The notes beneath the pieces are model-generated. The model was not told where the DNA came from. It ran no database searches and worked only from the letters and a program-made list of their open reading frames with translations. Below are positions 8,400 to 10,446 of a stretch of 10,446 bases of DNA, one piece after another. Position numbers and translations under genes: made by a program. Numbering within the stretch: position 1 is the first letter of the stretch; each line of letters starts with the position of its first letter. Source of the stretch: Echinostoma caproni (lineage: Eukaryota > Platyhelminthes > Trematoda > Plagiorchiida > Echinostomatidae); NCBI GenBank assembly GCA_900618425.1, contig UZAN01043781.1, positions 12,066 through 22,511 of the forward strand, given 5' to 3'.

Positions 8400-8565
8400 T
8401 GTTAAATGGGCAGCTGGAGGAAAGCTGGATCATTTAGAGTACGCTGATGACATCGTCTGTCTGTTCGAATGTATGGATGACTTGCAAAGCGCACTTGATA
8501 GACTAACAAGTGCTGTTGCTACATTGAGTATGAGCTTTCCAAGTGCAAAGTGATGCCGCAAAACT
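8400..8565 (+). pseudogene. Reverse transcriptase active-site segment (second element)
   Basis: In one open frame this reads GGKLDHLEYADDIVCLFE and then LQSALDRLTSAVA before a stop at about 8550. YADD at 8440-8451 supplies the two metal-binding Asp residues of the RT palm, here unmutated. The piece just upstream (8358-8400) fits the same protein in another frame, so a one- or two-base indel lies near 8400. Confidence 0.82.
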
Positions 8566-8639
8566 TGATGTCGTCTAGTCCCGCTTTGAAACTACATGAT
8601 TAGGAATTAGTTACGGTGCATTACTTTTCCTACTTCGAC

Positions 8640-9235
8640 AGTTGTGTGACCAATAACGGTAACGCAGCAAAGGAGATATTCGCCCGCATTTTCAAGGATC
8701 GAGCAGCATAAGCAGAATCGAAACACCTTAGGCGTTAACGCGACCTTTCACTGAAGTTGAAGGGTCGTGTGTATTGCGCCATCGTTCGTTCACTTGTGCT
8801 TTATGGTTGTGAGACGTTGAATTTGCAAGTAGAAGATTTCGACTATCGGTGTTTACGCAGTTTGACCCATGTGGAATGGAGCGAACGGGTTAATAATCTG
8901 GACGTAAGCCATCGTGTGTTTTGGAGATTGTCAGGGATGAGATTGCTAGTTAAGCTAACTGAGATTAGTAGGCCTCACTGGCTTGGACAAATATTCCTTA
9001 TGTCCAGATGTCGTCTACTGCATTGCGCTTCATTTGATGTAGCTTCTCCGGGCTGGAGGAAACCACGTGGAGAGTAACAGATGATGTAGAGACGAGGCAT
9101 GAAAAAATGCACAGAACTATTAGGTGGAGTAGGTTCTTGCACCTTCCAGGTTGGGGTCCGAAAGACTCCACAACTGGTAGGCTAGAGGCATTGAAGGATA
9201 TGGCAGCGAATCGATAGCAGTGGCTTTCTTGCTGT
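8640..9235 (+). pseudogene. RT thumb and C-terminal tail (second element)
   Basis: From about 8645 the reading is CVTNNGNAAKEIFARIFKDR, then RDLSLKLKGRVYC and the open stretch 8757-9077 with LVLYGCET, YRCLRSLTHVEW and RPHWLGQIF. After a frame change come FLHLPGWGPKDS and DMAANR. These are landmarks of the C-terminal half of fluke RTE-like polyproteins, downstream of the palm. The 106-codon open frame at 8757 is only a surviving segment, not a gene with its own start. Confidence 0.82.
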
Positions 9236-10446
9236 CATTTCTTATCCGGTTAGAATGATTGAAACGATTTGTTTGTAGTTAGATTTTGTACTCTGTATGT
9301 TAACCATTGAGGTTCATATCCTTCCCCCTTCCTCAAAGTTGGTCCAATCCCTGTCCACCTTACATATTACCACTAACTTCGTATGCATTGCGAGGTTGGC
9401 AGCGATTGGTGAAGTTGGATTTACTGTACTTCGCTGTACGATGACAATTGTATCGTGTGTGATAACTGTCGGACAGAAACACGAAACGCTCTTTTGTCGC
9501 CATCAATAAGTGCATTTATGATTTTAACCTGTGGCTGTTATTCTTACTCAGGTGAAATTAAATGTATTGCTTGCCGACAGTAATTGAATATTTAGATTAA
9601 TTGATCATCCACATAATGTTCGTAAATCACCTTATGAAATGGTTTCTTTTTATTGTTTGATGAGGAAACCGAACAAGCAGTGCTACGGTTAAACGCTGAG
9701 CTTTCGGTGGTCGCAGTTACACACTAGGACAAGTGATTGACTTCCATAAAATGCACAGGTTGGAATATGTGTTGCGCAAGTCACCAAACTGGTTGAAGCA
9801 GAGCGCGATGCTTTCTAAGACAGGTAGTGGACGGACAAATAAGTGGTAGTCTAACTAAGACCTACGAATATTTTGTTGAGATTCCTAAATGGTTTGTCTG
9901 TTGAATATCCTCCATCGTGAACAAGCCATTCTTTTCAGTAATTTCAAAGTTGTGCCGAGCTCCAAGTATTTTTTTCTACATCCTGGCAAACAGTCCGTCA
10001 AGTTCACTTACATTTGGCAGTGTCCTTTTGTCTCATTGCCGCGTCAATTCATGCTCGAACGGTGATGTTTTGTTTGGTATTGTCACATCTCAAAATGATG
10101 TGTCCTTCCAACACGTTTGACAACATTAGGTTGTTGTACCAGTTTTTATCAGCAATCGATGTTCAATTCCCCTACTGATTACGTTGCTTGGGCGCTTGTG
10201 GAGGAATAACTGGGCAAGCAATGCCACGATTAGACGAAGAGAATTAGGGTTCTTCGGTGTGCGGTGTTTACCGGTACAAGCTGCAGTTCGAAATAGCCCG
10301 TTTGTTGGTAACGTAAGCTGGTGTGAAGGTTTGAACATTTTGAGCAAAGAACTCGTTCCAGTTGGTTGGGTTGGGTTTCTCTAGAGAAGACCTCAGGACC
10401 AAGTTAGCAATGGGTAGATAGATTGAGTTATATCAACAAGATGTTG
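9236..10446 (+). other. Remaining intron, no gene recognised
   Basis: The first 270 bases may be the 3' untranslated region of the second retroelement. Beyond that, the open frames at 9917-10120 (+), 10126-10347 (-) and 10184-10384 (+) overlap one another and have no recognisable domain. Acceptor-like sites near 9938 (cttttcag) and 10374 (tctctag) were checked in the phase needed for the next alpha-ear exon. They do not read as adaptin. The next AP-2 alpha exon probably lies beyond 10446. Confidence 0.6.

Larger units (their letters stand above)
8343..9235 (+). mobile_element. 5'-truncated fragment of a second RTE-like non-LTR retrotransposon
   Basis: Homology begins within the reverse transcriptase (QDILENALSGL near 8358), so endonuclease and upstream RT are missing, as expected of 5'-truncated insertions. 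YADD (8440-8451) is followed by the thumb region and C-terminal tail. The tail reads HWLGQIFLMSRCRLL, then FLHLPGWGPKDS (near 9134), ALKDMAANR, a stop at 9215, and QW. Fluke RTE-like proteins end in a PGWGPRD and DMAANR-QW pattern, while the element at 1338-4015 ends in GGQLKTW. The two copies are therefore from different subfamilies. At least two frame changes and several stops mark it as dead. It may extend through a 3' untranslated region to about 9510. Confidence 0.83.

Noticed and set aside
9938..10060. Acceptor cttttcag followed by an open stretch, tested as the next alpha-ear exon in phase 2
   Set aside because: The translation does not resemble the ear strands that should follow FTECAVLSLSF, and no donor of good quality closes it.
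10126..10384. Overlapping open frames on both strands near the window end
   Set aside because: No recognisable motif on either strand; their coexistence suggests chance openness.

Overview
The window is animal nuclear DNA, most likely from a trematode flatworm. It lies inside one large, intron-rich gene on the + strand. Three exons at 389-535, 5422-5672 and 7241-7552 encode part of the AP-2 clathrin adaptor alpha subunit (alpha-adaptin): the end of the trunk, the flexible hinge, and the first part of the C-terminal ear. All three have consensus splice sites and their phases join exactly (0/0, 0/2, 2/2). They encode about 236 residues. The start of the gene lies upstream of the window and the rest of the ear downstream. 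I found no ear exon after 7552.

The introns are filled with decayed transposable elements. The 4.9-kb intron 536-5421 holds a nearly full-length but badly broken non-LTR retrotransposon on the + strand (about 1338-4015). It has an AP-type endonuclease, a reverse transcriptase and a C-terminal region, and resembles the RTE-like elements common in flukes. Next to it, on the - strand, is a Tc1/mariner transposase remnant (about 4390-5180, element perhaps 4257-5325). The 1.6-kb intron 5673-7240 holds nothing I can recognise. The intron after 7552 contains an unidentified repeat-like block with a sharp hairpin and an A-tract (about 7690-8328). A 5'-truncated fragment of a second, different RTE-like element follows at about 8343-9235. 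The final 1.2 kb shows no gene.

The trematode assignment rests on the retroelement protein families and the long, transposon-packed introns. Base composition looks moderate rather than strongly AT-rich by eye, so a fasciolid, echinostomatid or opisthorchiid fluke fits at least as well as a schistosome. This is inference. I see no operons, CRISPR arrays, rRNA or tRNA genes and no intact mobile-element ORF. The window reads as an ordinary host gene with several generations of dead transposons, not as a new system.
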